Below are positions 46,979 to 55,455 of a stretch of 64,000 nucleotides of DNA, piece after piece. Both the position numbers and the translations under genes were made by a program. Within the stretch, counting starts at the first letter, position 1, and every line of letters starts with the position of its first letter. The notes beneath the pieces are model-generated. The model was not told the origin of the DNA, did not search any database, and saw only the letters and a list, made by a program, of their open reading frames with translations. The DNA is from Micromonospora sp. HM5-17 (GTDB taxonomy: Bacteria; Actinomycetota; Actinomycetes; Mycobacteriales; Micromonosporaceae), in the NCBI RefSeq assembly GCF_003762835.1, contig NZ_RJWA01000008.1:62001-126000 (forward strand), read 5' to 3'.

Positions 46979-48832
46979 TCAGGCTCCGGTGAGCTCGACC
47001 AGTACCGCCCCCGGTTGGGGGACGTGCAGGTCGACGACGACGGCGTCGCCCTCCGTCGCGGTCTCGACCCGCTCCGGCTCCAGCGCGTCGACCCGGCGCA
47101 GCGCCGCCCACTGCTCCTCGGTGGGCCAGTCCGCCACCCCGATCTCCGCCGCGACGGTGGTGATGTCGCCGTGGGCACGATCCAGTCGGGTGACCGTGGC
47201 GGCGCGCCCGGCGGCCCCCGGGACGACGAGCCGGACCCGCCGGGCGAGCGCCGGGTCACCGTCCCGCTTGGACTGGTCGAGGGTGGAGACCCAGACCAGC
47301 ACGGCGAGGCTCCCGTCGTCCCGTCGGCTGGCCCAGCACTGCACCAGGCCGTCGGCGCCGTCGCCGGACGCCCGTACCGGCAGCTCGGTGTCGCCGAGCC
47401 GGGCGAGCAGCCGTAGCGCGTGGTAGCGCGGCTTGGCGATCCCGCCGACGGTGAGCAGGCCGAAGCCGCCGTGCAGCAGCCGTGGCGGCCGGCCCAGCTC
47501 CTCGAAGTGGTCGCTGGCCACCCAGTACGACAGGGCGTCCACCCGCCCCGCGGCGGATCGCATTCCGGTGAGCAGGAAGGTCGCCGCGAACGCCCCGTCG
47601 TTGACCGCATGGAAGTGGGTCGGGGTGACGCCCCACTCGGTCCAGAGGATCCGCGCCTCGGGGAAGCCCCATCGGGCCAGCGTCGGCCGGAGGTCCAGTG
47701 GTGGGCTGCCGTAGGTGTGGGTGGAGACGAAGTCGACCGGCGCCCCGGACCGCGTGGCGTGCGCCAGCAGCGCGTCGACCCACCCGGCGGCCGCCGACGA
47801 CGGTCCGCCGACCGAGATCCGTGGGTCGACGTCCTTGACCGCCTGCGCGGTGACGTCGTAGAGGCGCAGCCACTCGTCCCGGGTGCCGGACCAGAAGACC
47901 TCCAGGTTGGCCTCGTTCCACACCTCGAAGTCCCAGCCCAGCACCGTGTCGCCGTAGCGGTCGAGGAGGTGGCGGACCAGCGCCCGGACCAGGTCCGCCC
48001 AGCGGTCCCAGTCCTTGGGCGGGGAGATCACGCCACGGTACTCGAAGACCGTCCGTTCCGGATCGCGGGCCAGCGCCGCCGGCATGAACCCGATCTCCAC
48101 GACCGGCCGCAACCCGGCGTCGCGCACCAGGTCGTACACCGCGTCGACCCCGGAGAAGTCGTACACCGGCTCGCCGTCGACCTCCCGGTAGACCCCGAGG
48201 TCGTCGTGCAGGATGGCGTGCGCACGCACCGCCTCGACGCCGAGCTCGGTGCGGACCCGACGGAGCGCGGCGAGGAGCTCCGCCCCGATCTCCCGGCCGT
48301 CGGAGAGATCGCGGCAGAGCAGCTGGGAGAGCCGCTCACTGCCGATCATCGGCTGCCACGGCCGGTGCAGCGGGGTGCCCGGGGCGGTGGTGTCGACCCG
48401 CAGCTCGACGGTGGGCGCGGTGCCGTCCGGGGGAAGAGCGGCGGCGAGCACGGGTGTGCTGAGCGGTCCGGTCACCGTCACCTCCGGGACGGCGGCGACG
48501 GCGTAGGCGTACCGCACGCCGGGCTCGCCGGTGGTGTCCACGTACCAGGTGTCGGGCACGGCGAGGACGTCGCCGCCCAGGTGGTCGACCGGGGTCAGCT
48601 CCCCGGTCGGGTGGCCGTCCGGGGCCGGGGCGCGGTGCACGAGATAGCCGACGGCGCCCTCGACCGGTGACCAGGAGAGGCGTACGTGACCGACGCCGGG
48701 AACCGCGGTCAGGCCGTCCGGCGCGGGAGGCAGCGGCACGCCGTCGCCGCCCTCGTCGCGGCGCAGGCCGATCCGGGCCTCCCAGTCGGTCCGGGCGTTC
48801 CAGGCGGGCTGGTTCTCAGCGGTGGTGGTCAC
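46979..48832 (-). CDS. GH39-like glycosidase, first of a tandem pair
   Basis: 617 residues. Fn3-like N-terminus (VRLSWSPVEGAVGYLVHRA), then a TIM barrel with acid/base Glu in EVWNEANLEVFW and nucleophile Glu in ILWTEWGVTPTH, then a beta-rich C-terminus. It opens the GH39-GH39-GH13 operon and lies 43 bp downstream of the GTAACCGGTTAC operator. It is cytoplasmic and is probably part of intracellular breakdown of the oligosaccharide imported by the adjacent ABC system. Confidence 0.87.
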   Translation of the reverse strand: MTTTAENQPAWNARTDWEARIGLRRDEGGDGVPLPPAPDGLTAVPGVGHVRLSWSPVEGAVGYLVHRAPAPDGHPTGELTPVDHLGGDVLAVPDTWYVDTTGEPGVRYAYAVAAVPEVTVTGPLSTPVLAAALPPDGTAPTVELRVDTTAPGTPLHRPWQPMIGSERLSQLLCRDLSDGREIGAELLAALRRVRTELGVEAVRAHAILHDDLGVYREVDGEPVYDFSGVDAVYDLVRDAGLRPVVEIGFMPAALARDPERTVFEYRGVISPPKDWDRWADLVRALVRHLLDRYGDTVLGWDFEVWNEANLEVFWSGTRDEWLRLYDVTAQAVKDVDPRISVGGPSSAAAGWVDALLAHATRSGAPVDFVSTHTYGSPPLDLRPTLARWGFPEARILWTEWGVTPTHFHAVNDGAFAATFLLTGMRSAAGRVDALSYWVASDHFEELGRPPRLLHGGFGLLTVGGIAKPRYHALRLLARLGDTELPVRASGDGADGLVQCWASRRDDGSLAVLVWVSTLDQSKRDGDPALARRVRLVVPGAAGRAATVTRLDRAHGDITTVAAEIGVADWPTEEQWAALRRVDALEPERVETATEGDAVVVDLHVPQPGAVLVELTGA

Positions 48833-48875
48833 CGGGCGTCTCCCAGGTGTCTCAGGTGGATCCGACGCAGAGACT

Positions 48876-48887
48876 GTAACCGGTTAC
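48876..48887. promoter_or_regulatory. Second LacI-type operator, GTAACCGGTTAC
   Basis: Identical to the palindrome at 37564-37575, including the flanking CT at its left. It lies 43 bp upstream of the GH39 operon start. It is likely bound by the LacI regulator encoded 11 kb away, joining the two ends of the locus into one regulon. Confidence 0.85.
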
Positions 48888-49000
48888 GGCGCCGCCCGCG
48901 CTACCCCCGTCTCGCTCTCAGGGATTCGCGGTGGGGCGGGACGTCGCCCACCCGACGGTGAGATCCGTCATGCCGGTTGGGCGCGGCGACCTGGGAATCG

Positions 49001-49019
49001 TAAGGTTAGCCGAACCTAA
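49001..49019. promoter_or_regulatory. IdeR/DmdR1-type iron box
   Basis: TAAGGTTAGCCGAACCTAA matches the 19-bp iron-box consensus TTAGGTTAGGCTAACCTAA at 16 of 19 positions and is a near palindrome. It ends 23 bp before the GTG of the siderophore permease, in a position to block transcription when iron-loaded regulator is bound. Confidence 0.88.
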
Positions 49020-49042
49020 TTCGAGGGTGTGAGGACAGCGTC

Positions 49043-50089
49043 GTGACGATCGTTGCGGCCCGGGCGGCCGAGCCCGGAACCCGGTCCGGCCGTCTCCACG
49101 GCCGGCGCGCGGGGGTCGCCGTCGCCGCGGCCGGACTGCTGCTCGCGGTGACGCTGGCGAGCCTCGCGCTCGGCAGCAAGCCGCTCACCCCGGGCCAGGT
49201 CTGGCACGCCCTGGTCGCGCCGGACGGCGGCGAGGCGAGCGTCATCGTCCGGGAGCTGCGCGTGCCGCGTACGCTGCTCGGCCTCACCGTCGGACCCGCC
49301 CTCGCCCTCGCCGGCGTGCTTCTCCAGGCGCTGACCCGCAACCCCCTCGCCGAGCCGCGGATCCTCGGGGTCAGCGCCGGCGCCTCCCTCGGGGTGGTGG
49401 TCGCGATCGCGGTCGCCGGCGTCGGCACCCTCGCCGGATACGTCTGGTTCGGTGTCGCCGGCGCGTTCCTCGCCGGTCTGCTCGTCTTCGGCATCGCGCA
49501 CCGCACCCGGGAGGGCGCCAGCCCGGTGACCCTGGCCCTGGTCGGTGTCGCCCTCGACGCCAGTCTCGGCGCCGTGGTGATCGGCCTGCTCACCGTCGAT
49601 GCCCGTACCTTCGAGGACTACCGGTTCTGGGTGGTGGGCGGGCTGACCGGCCGGGACGCCGCCGTCGCCGCCCAGGTCGTGCCGTTCGTGCTCGCCGGTG
49701 TGCTGCTCGCCGCGTTCGCCGCCCGGGGTCTCGACGCGCTCGCCCTCGGCGACGATGTGGCCCGGGGGCTCGGGCACCGGGTCGGGCTGGTCCGGCTCGC
49801 CGGCGGCGCCGGTGCCGTCCTGCTCACCGGGGCCGCCGTCGCCGCGGCCGGGCCGATCGCGTTCATCGGGCTCGCCGTGCCGCACCTGGCCCGGGCGCTG
49901 GTCGGCGCCGACCACCGCTGGACCCTCGCGCTGGCGGCGCTGCTCGGGCCGGCGCTGCTGCTCGCCGCCGACATCGTCGGGCGTCTGGTCGCACCCCCCG
50001 GCGAGGTGCCGGCCGGGATCGTCAGCGCGCTGCTCGGCGCGCCGCTGCTGGTGGTGCTGATCCGCCGGGCCCGGGTGGTGACGGCATGA
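49043..50089 (+). CDS. Iron-siderophore ABC permease (FecCD family), first subunit
   Basis: 348 residues from GTG 49043. About nine or ten hydrophobic helices carry the FecCD signatures GVLLQALTRNPLAEPRILGVSAG and IAFIGLAVPHLAR. It forms half of the channel for ferric siderophores. Regulation by iron through the box just upstream is expected. Its stop overlaps a 25-codon ORF that links it to the second permease gene. Confidence 0.94.
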   Translation: MTIVAARAAEPGTRSGRLHGRRAGVAVAAAGLLLAVTLASLALGSKPLTPGQVWHALVAPDGGEASVIVRELRVPRTLLGLTVGPALALAGVLLQALTRNPLAEPRILGVSAGASLGVVVAIAVAGVGTLAGYVWFGVAGAFLAGLLVFGIAHRTREGASPVTLALVGVALDASLGAVVIGLLTVDARTFEDYRFWVVGGLTGRDAAVAAQVVPFVLAGVLLAAFAARGLDALALGDDVARGLGHRVGLVRLAGGAGAVLLTGAAVAAAGPIAFIGLAVPHLARALVGADHRWTLALAALLGPALLLAADIVGRLVAPPGEVPAGIVSALLGAPLLVVLIRRARVVTA

Positions 50090-50163
50090 GCGGGCGCGCC
50101 GAGTGGGCCGGCCGGTCCGGCCGGCCGGGCCGTGGCGCCGGGCGCCGAGGGGAGCGACGGTGA
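50086..50163 (+). CDS. 25-residue Arg/Gly-rich bridging ORF
   Basis: ATG 50086 overlaps the first permease stop (ATGA), and its TGA overlaps the GTG of the second permease at 50160 (GTGA). The peptide begins MSGRAEWAGR. Same arrangement as the ORFs at 27014 and 41514, so a translational relay is suspected. Confidence 0.35.
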   Translation: MSGRAEWAGRSGRPGRGAGRRGERR

Positions 50164-51197
50164 CCGTCCTGCCCGCAGGCCGGACCCTCGTCCGGCTCGG
50201 CCCCGCCCGGCTGGTCGTCCGGCACCGGCCGGTCCTGGCCGGCGCGGTCCTGGTCGTCCTGCTCGCCGCCGCCGTCGTGCTCGGCCTCTCCCTCGGCACC
50301 CCGTACGTCGCCCCGGCCGACGTGCTCCGGTCGCTCTCCGGCGTCGGCACCCCGTACGACCTGGTCGTACGCGACCTTCGGCTGCCCCGCGTCGTCCTGG
50401 CCGCGGCGGTCGGCGCGGTCTTCGGCGTCGCCGGCACGCTGATCCAGAGCGTCACCCGCAACCCCCTGGCCAGCCCGGACGTGGTCGGCATCACCCAGGG
50501 CGCGGGACTGGCCGCCACGGTCGCGCTGACCGGGGGCGCCGCCGCGGCGCTGATCGCCCCGGCCGCGCTCGCCGGAGGGCTCGCCGCCGCGGTGGTGGTG
50601 CTGGTGCTCGGGCTGCGGCACGGGCTGGCGGCGCACCGGTTCGTCCTGGCCGGGGTTGCCGTCGCGGTGGCGCTGCGGGCGCTGACCGAGGTGGTGATGC
50701 TCGCGGCGGACCCGGTCGACGGGATCCGTGCCCAGCTCTGGCTGGTCGGTACCCTGGCCGGCAAGGGCTGGCGGGAGGCCGCCTACCTGGGGGTGACCCT
50801 GCTGGCGCTGGTGCCGGTGCTGCTCTGGGCCGGGTGGGCGCTGAACGGCAGCGCGCTCGACGACGACACGGCCCGGGGGATCGGGCTGCGGCCGGTGGCC
50901 CGGCGGGTGGGACTGGCCACCACCGGCGTCCTCGCCGCCGCGATGGTCACCGCCCAGGTCGGTGCGGTGGACTTCGTCGCCCTGGTCGCCCCCCAGGTGG
51001 CCCGGCGGCTCGTCCGGGCCGAGCGGCCACCGCTGCTCTGCGCCGCCCTGGTCGGGGCGCTCCTGGTCGTCCTCGCCGACCTGGCGGGCCGCCGGCTCTT
51101 CGCACCCACCCAGCTCCCCGCCGGGGTGCTGACCGCCGCCCTCGGTGGGCCGTACCTGATCTACCTGCTGGTCCGCGGCCGACGGAAGGTCTGCTAG
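50160..51197 (+). CDS. Iron-siderophore ABC permease (FecCD family), second subunit
   Basis: 345 residues from GTG 50160. The FecCD signature GTLIQSVTRNPLASPDVVGITQGAG is present, as is VDFVALVAPQVARR. Nine or ten helices. It pairs with the preceding permease. The ATPase ATG follows the stop immediately (TAGATG). Confidence 0.93.
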   Translation: MTVLPAGRTLVRLGPARLVVRHRPVLAGAVLVVLLAAAVVLGLSLGTPYVAPADVLRSLSGVGTPYDLVVRDLRLPRVVLAAAVGAVFGVAGTLIQSVTRNPLASPDVVGITQGAGLAATVALTGGAAAALIAPAALAGGLAAAVVVLVLGLRHGLAAHRFVLAGVAVAVALRALTEVVMLAADPVDGIRAQLWLVGTLAGKGWREAAYLGVTLLALVPVLLWAGWALNGSALDDDTARGIGLRPVARRVGLATTGVLAAAMVTAQVGAVDFVALVAPQVARRLVRAERPPLLCAALVGALLVVLADLAGRRLFAPTQLPAGVLTAALGGPYLIYLLVRGRRKVC

Positions 51198-52049
51198 ATG
51201 CTCTCCACCCGTGATCTCACCGTCGGGTACGACGACCGGACCGTCCTCGACGGCCTCGACGTCGACCTGCCCGCCGACGCGTTCACCGTCATCGTCGGGC
51301 CGAACGCCTGTGGCAAGTCCACGCTGCTGCGCGCCATGGCCCGGCTGCTCGCCCCGCGCCGGGGCACCGTGCTGCTGGACGGTACGGCAATCCGCGACCT
51401 GCCGACCCGCGCCGTGGCCCGCCGGCTCGGGGTGCTGCCGCAGAGCCCGCTGGTCCCCGAGGGCGTCACCGTCGCCGACCTGGTGGGCCGGGGCCGACAG
51501 CCGTACCAGCGGTGGTGGCGGCAGTGGTCGGCCGAGGACGAGGCGGCGGTCCGCGCGGCGATGGCGCTGGCCAACGTCGACGAGCTGGCCGACCGGGCCG
51601 TGGACAGCCTCTCCGGCGGGCAGCGGCAGCGGGTCTGGATCGCGATGACCCTGGCCCAGGAGACCGAGGCGCTGCTGCTCGACGAGCCGACGACGTTCCT
51701 CGACCTCGCACACCAGGTGGAGGTGCTCGACCTGCTGCACCGGCTGCGCGTCGAGCGCAACCGGACCATCGTCGCGGTGCTGCACGACCTCAACCAGGCG
51801 GCCCGGTACGCCGACCACCTGATCGCGATGCGGGCCGGCGCGGTGGTCGCGGCCGGCCCGCCGCGCGAGATCCTCACCGCGGATCTGGTCCGCGACGTCT
51901 TCGGGCTCGACTGCGTCGTCGTGCCCTGCCCGGTGAGCGGGGCGCCGCTGGTCGTCCCGTCGCTGACCACCTCCGTTCGTCCGAAAGGTTCCCCATGCGT
52001 CGCAGAGTCATCGCCCTCGTCGTCGCCGCCGCGCTCGGTGCCGGCCTGA
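51198..52049 (+). CDS. Iron-siderophore ABC ATP-binding protein (FecE/FepC type)
   Basis: 283 residues. Walker A is GPNACGKST, the signature SGGQRQRVWIAMTLAQ and Walker B LLLDEPTTFLDLAHQ are those of the FepC/FhuC group, and the switch is LHDLNQA. The last 25 or so residues (after LVVPS) are low-complexity and are read through the ribosome site and first codons of the binding-protein gene, overlapping it by 55 bp. The usual FepC end falls near LVVP, so the stop may have been lost. Confidence 0.93.
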   Translation: MLSTRDLTVGYDDRTVLDGLDVDLPADAFTVIVGPNACGKSTLLRAMARLLAPRRGTVLLDGTAIRDLPTRAVARRLGVLPQSPLVPEGVTVADLVGRGRQPYQRWWRQWSAEDEAAVRAAMALANVDELADRAVDSLSGGQRQRVWIAMTLAQETEALLLDEPTTFLDLAHQVEVLDLLHRLRVERNRTIVAVLHDLNQAARYADHLIAMRAGAVVAAGPPREILTADLVRDVFGLDCVVVPCPVSGAPLVVPSLTTSVRPKGSPCVAESSPSSSPPRSVPA

Positions 52050-52942
52050 CCGGATGCCGCAGTGATCCGGTCGGCGGGGAGACCGCCGGCGGTGAGACCC
52101 GGACCATCACCCACGCGATGGGCACCACCCGGGTGCCGGCGCACCCGCGGCGGGTGGTGGTGCTGGACACCGACAAGATCGACACCGCCCTCTCCCTGGG
52201 GGTGACCCCGGTGGGCGCGGCGAAGGCCGCCGAGAGCGAGGGCTTCCCGACGTACTTCGGGGCCGACCGGGTGGCCGCGATCGCGCCGGTCGGCCTGCTC
52301 ACCGAGCCCGACCTGGAGGCGATCAGCGCGCTGCAACCGGACCTGATCCTGGGCAGCAAGTTCCGCCAGGAGAAGTTCTACGACGAGCTGTCGGCCATCG
52401 CCCCGACGGTCTTCACCGAGCGCGTCGGCATCACCTGGAAGGAGAACTTCCTCCTCGACGGGCAGGCGCTCGGCAAGGAGCAGGAGGCGAAGGAGCTGCT
52501 CGCCGCGTACGAGAAGCGGGCCAGGGAGATCGGCGCCAAGATCGGCAACCCGGGGGAGCGGAAGATCTCCGTGGTCCGGTTCCGGCCGACGGAGATCCGG
52601 GTCTACGGGCCGGAGTCGTTCTGCGGCATCGTCCTCGGCGACGTCGGACTGGGCCGCCCCGAGCGGCAGTTGCTGGCGAACAAGGCGGACAAGCGGTTCG
52701 ACGCGGTCAGCCCGGAACGGATCTCCGAGGTCGACGGCGACGTCATCTTCGTGACCGCGTTCGGGGCCAAGGCCGAGGCCGAGCGGAGCAAGGTGACCGG
52801 CGGCAGCCTGTGGAAGAACCTCTCCGCGGTCAAGGCCGGCCGGGCGTACCCGGTCTCGGACGAGATCTGGATGCTCGGCATCGGCGTCACCGCGGCCGGG
52901 AAGATCCTCGACGACATCGAGCGGTACGTCCCGGCCGCGTGA
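51995..52942 (+). CDS. Iron-siderophore ABC solute-binding lipoprotein
   Basis: 315 residues, ATG 51995 after CGAAAGG, inside the 3' end of the ATPase gene. Lipobox GAGLTGC anchors it. The FepB/FhuD-type fold is seen in HPRRVVVLDTDKIDTALSLGVTPVG and LEAISALQPDLILG. It captures a ferric siderophore at the cell surface and delivers it to the FecCD channel. It completes the permease-permease-ATPase-binding protein operon and is followed by a strong terminator. Confidence 0.94.
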   Translation: MRRRVIALVVAAALGAGLTGCRSDPVGGETAGGETRTITHAMGTTRVPAHPRRVVVLDTDKIDTALSLGVTPVGAAKAAESEGFPTYFGADRVAAIAPVGLLTEPDLEAISALQPDLILGSKFRQEKFYDELSAIAPTVFTERVGITWKENFLLDGQALGKEQEAKELLAAYEKRAREIGAKIGNPGERKISVVRFRPTEIRVYGPESFCGIVLGDVGLGRPERQLLANKADKRFDAVSPERISEVDGDVIFVTAFGAKAEAERSKVTGGSLWKNLSAVKAGRAYPVSDEIWMLGIGVTAAGKILDDIERYVPAA

Positions 52943-52955
52943 GCCGGTGCGGGGA

Positions 52956-52988
52956 TGGGGCCTCCGGCGTCGCCCACCGGAGGCCCCA
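52956..52988. terminator. 12-bp perfect inverted repeat between convergent genes
   Basis: TGGGGCCTCCGG (52956-52967) pairs with CCGGAGGCCCCA (52977-52988) across 9 nt. It lies just after the siderophore-binding protein stop and 19 bp before the stop of the minus-strand glycosidase. Confidence 0.78.
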
Positions 52989-53007
52989 CCACATCGGCCG
53001 GGACGAC

Positions 53008-55125
53008 CTACAGCCGGGTACAGACGACGCCGTTGAGGGTGAACACGCCCGGCGGCACGTTCGGGCCGCTGTACGCCGCGACGAAGCCGGTGCTGGTGCC
53101 GCCCCCGGCGGGGATCTGCCGGTTGTCGTCGGCGTTGGTGACCCGGACCGTGCGCCCGACCTGTTCCCAGGTGCCGCTCCATCCGCTGCTCACCTGCTGC
53201 CAGTCGGTCGGCCAGGTGTAGGTGAGGGTCCACCCGGTGATCGGCTCGTCCCCGTTGTTGACGATGTCGATGGTGCCGACGTAGCCGTTGCCCCAGTCCG
53301 TGACGGTGCTGAACCGGACGCCGCAGGTGCTCTCCCTCGGGCTGCCGGTGGTGAAGGTCAGCGGTGGTGAGGCCCAGGACACCCGGCCGGCGGTGTCGCG
53401 GGTCACGACGTTGACGGTGTACCGGCTGCCGGGAGTGAGGTTGTCGACGGTGAGCGAGGTGTCGCTCGTCTCGCCGAGTTGCTCGCTGGTCGCCCCGTGC
53501 TGTCGGTACACCTCGTACTTGGCGATCGGGTCACGGCCCCGGGTCGCCGCCGGCCAGGAGATGGTCGCGCGTCGGTCGGTGACCTCGCTGACGGTGGGTT
53601 GACCCGGCGCCCCGGGGTGGCCGGTGGCCGCGCCGGCCGGGTGGAGCACGAGCGTGGTCAGCGAGTACGGCGGCAGCGTCCGGCTGGTCGCGCTGCCCGC
53701 CTGCGTACGGGCGATCGAGGTGGCGCCGTTGCCGAGGGTGTAGACCGTCGGCGCCGCGGTCGACGGCGTGTACCCGGCGTAGTCGATGCTGACCGGGTAC
53801 GCGTGCTCCGGGTCCTTGTTGACGAGCAGCACCGCCAGGTCCCCGTCGCGCCGCCGTACCGCGTGCGCGGTCACCAGCGGCTGGTCCGTGCCGGCCCGGA
53901 TGAACTGGTCGCCGGGCCGGGCGAAGAGATTCATCATCGACAGTCCGTGGTACGGCGCGAACGGGGTGTTCAGCGGCGGTTCGCAGGCCGACCCGTCGGC
54001 GGTGCAGGTGCCGCTGGAGAGCATGCCGTAGTCGCCGTAGTCGGTGTGTCCGGCCACCTCCGACACCGTGCCGATGCCGTTGTGCACGTTCCACCACTGG
54101 ACCGTGAAGACCCCCTGTGCCAGCAGCCCGCTGTAGGCGTCGGCCAGGAACAGCGCGCCCGGCTGGGTGGTCCGGCCCTGTTCGACGTTCAGCTCGGTGA
54201 GGCTGATGCCGATTCGGCCGGCGTGCGGGCCGGCGTACCGCCGGATCCGCTCGCGGAGCAGGTACACGGCGTCGTCGATGTGGCTGGTCCGGGCGAGCGA
54301 CTCGGCGGCGGTGCCGCCCGGGTACCAGTGCACGTCGACGAAGTCGATCGCCCCGCCGGCGATCGAGAGCACCGTGGAGGTCCACGGCCCCGGGTCGTCG
54401 CCGGCGGTCAGCCCGTCCGGCCAGTTCGCCGGCATGGTGACCACGGCACCGACCTTGATCGTGGGATCGACAGCCTTCATCGCCTCGGCGTACGCGACGA
54501 CCAGGTTCGCGTAGTAGGTCGCGCTCTTGTCCGGATGGTGGTCGGCCTCCCAGGCCGCCCCGTAGTGGCCGTTGCCGTAGTTCTCGTTGCCGATCGTCCA
54601 GTACCGGGCGCCGTAGCCCTTGGTCACGTTGGCGTACCGGACCCACTCCGCGGCCTCGGCGGGGGTGCCGGTACCGTAGTTCGCCACGATCATCGGCTCG
54701 GCGCCGATCCGCCGTACCGCGGCCATGAAGGTGTCGAAGTCGGTGTGCGGGGCGACGTAGCCGCCGGGCGCGGTGTGGTCTCGCCAGTGGTAGATGTCGG
54801 CGTACGACCCGCCCGGGTACCGCACCATCCGTACGCCGGCCGCCCGCAGCAGGTCCGACGTCTCGGCGGTGCCCAGGTTCTCGTCCCAGATCGCGTGGTT
54901 GACGCCGAGCGCGGTCTCGGGCACGGTGGCGAGTCCCGCCCGCGCGTTCACGGTCACGGTCACCGGGGTGGTCGCCGCCCCGGCACTCGGCTGCGGTACG
55001 CCGGTCAGCACCCCGGTGGCGAGCGCCAGGCTCGCGGCGAGGGCGGTCCCGCGGAGTCGGCCGGACCGGGACGGCGTCGATGAGCTGGCGTGGGCCCGAT
55101 CCCCACGCGTGCTCGGCTCGGGCAT
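53008..55125 (-). CDS. Secreted arabinofuranosidase-like glycosidase with Fn3 and CBM2
   Basis: 705 residues, ATG 55125 behind GGAGGAAC. A long basic N-region and hydrophobic core form the signal peptide (to about residue 50). The TIM barrel (about 55-400) has the GH51/clan A signs: MVRYPGGSYAD, acid/base Glu in WTIGNENYG and nucleophile Glu in SLTELNVEQ. A beta-sandwich, an Fn3 domain (about 500-590) and a C-terminal CBM2 follow, the last starting at STCGVRF with paired Cys near both ends and exposed Trp. It probably removes arabinose or related side chains from plant polysaccharide bound through the CBM2. Confidence 0.9.
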   Translation of the reverse strand: MPEPSTRGDRAHASSSTPSRSGRLRGTALAASLALATGVLTGVPQPSAGAATTPVTVTVNARAGLATVPETALGVNHAIWDENLGTAETSDLLRAAGVRMVRYPGGSYADIYHWRDHTAPGGYVAPHTDFDTFMAAVRRIGAEPMIVANYGTGTPAEAAEWVRYANVTKGYGARYWTIGNENYGNGHYGAAWEADHHPDKSATYYANLVVAYAEAMKAVDPTIKVGAVVTMPANWPDGLTAGDDPGPWTSTVLSIAGGAIDFVDVHWYPGGTAAESLARTSHIDDAVYLLRERIRRYAGPHAGRIGISLTELNVEQGRTTQPGALFLADAYSGLLAQGVFTVQWWNVHNGIGTVSEVAGHTDYGDYGMLSSGTCTADGSACEPPLNTPFAPYHGLSMMNLFARPGDQFIRAGTDQPLVTAHAVRRRDGDLAVLLVNKDPEHAYPVSIDYAGYTPSTAAPTVYTLGNGATSIARTQAGSATSRTLPPYSLTTLVLHPAGAATGHPGAPGQPTVSEVTDRRATISWPAATRGRDPIAKYEVYRQHGATSEQLGETSDTSLTVDNLTPGSRYTVNVVTRDTAGRVSWASPPLTFTTGSPRESTCGVRFSTVTDWGNGYVGTIDIVNNGDEPITGWTLTYTWPTDWQQVSSGWSGTWEQVGRTVRVTNADDNRQIPAGGGTSTGFVAAYSGPNVPPGVFTLNGVVCTRL

Positions 55126-55455
55126 GGTGAGTTCCTCCGATGATCACGATGAGCTCCGCCCCAGCCTGCGGCGGGTGGGTCGCGACGGAAGAATCCTTCG
55201 AGGCGGCGGGCGTACTCGTGGACGGTGCCTCGGCGCGCTCCCGCGCACCGGTCGTCGTCCTCCGGGGGCCAGCGCACACCCGGTTGCCCTTGGACGACGG
55301 TCAGCCCCACGCGTGGCCGGTCATCGGCGCCCAAGAATCTCACAGGGATCCCGGCGACCTCAAGGGTGCCCGGGGACGCGGCGTGCCGTGCCTCCCCGGG
55401 CACCCGCCGCGGCGGGTCGTCCGGTCGAGGTCCCGCCCCGACCGGCGACCCGGCC
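55126..55455. other. Gap between two minus-strand secreted-protein genes
   Basis: 330 bp. It must contain the promoter of the arabinofuranosidase-like gene. No convincing operator, hairpin or RNA was found, and overlapping reading frames look like chance frames. Confidence 0.4.
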
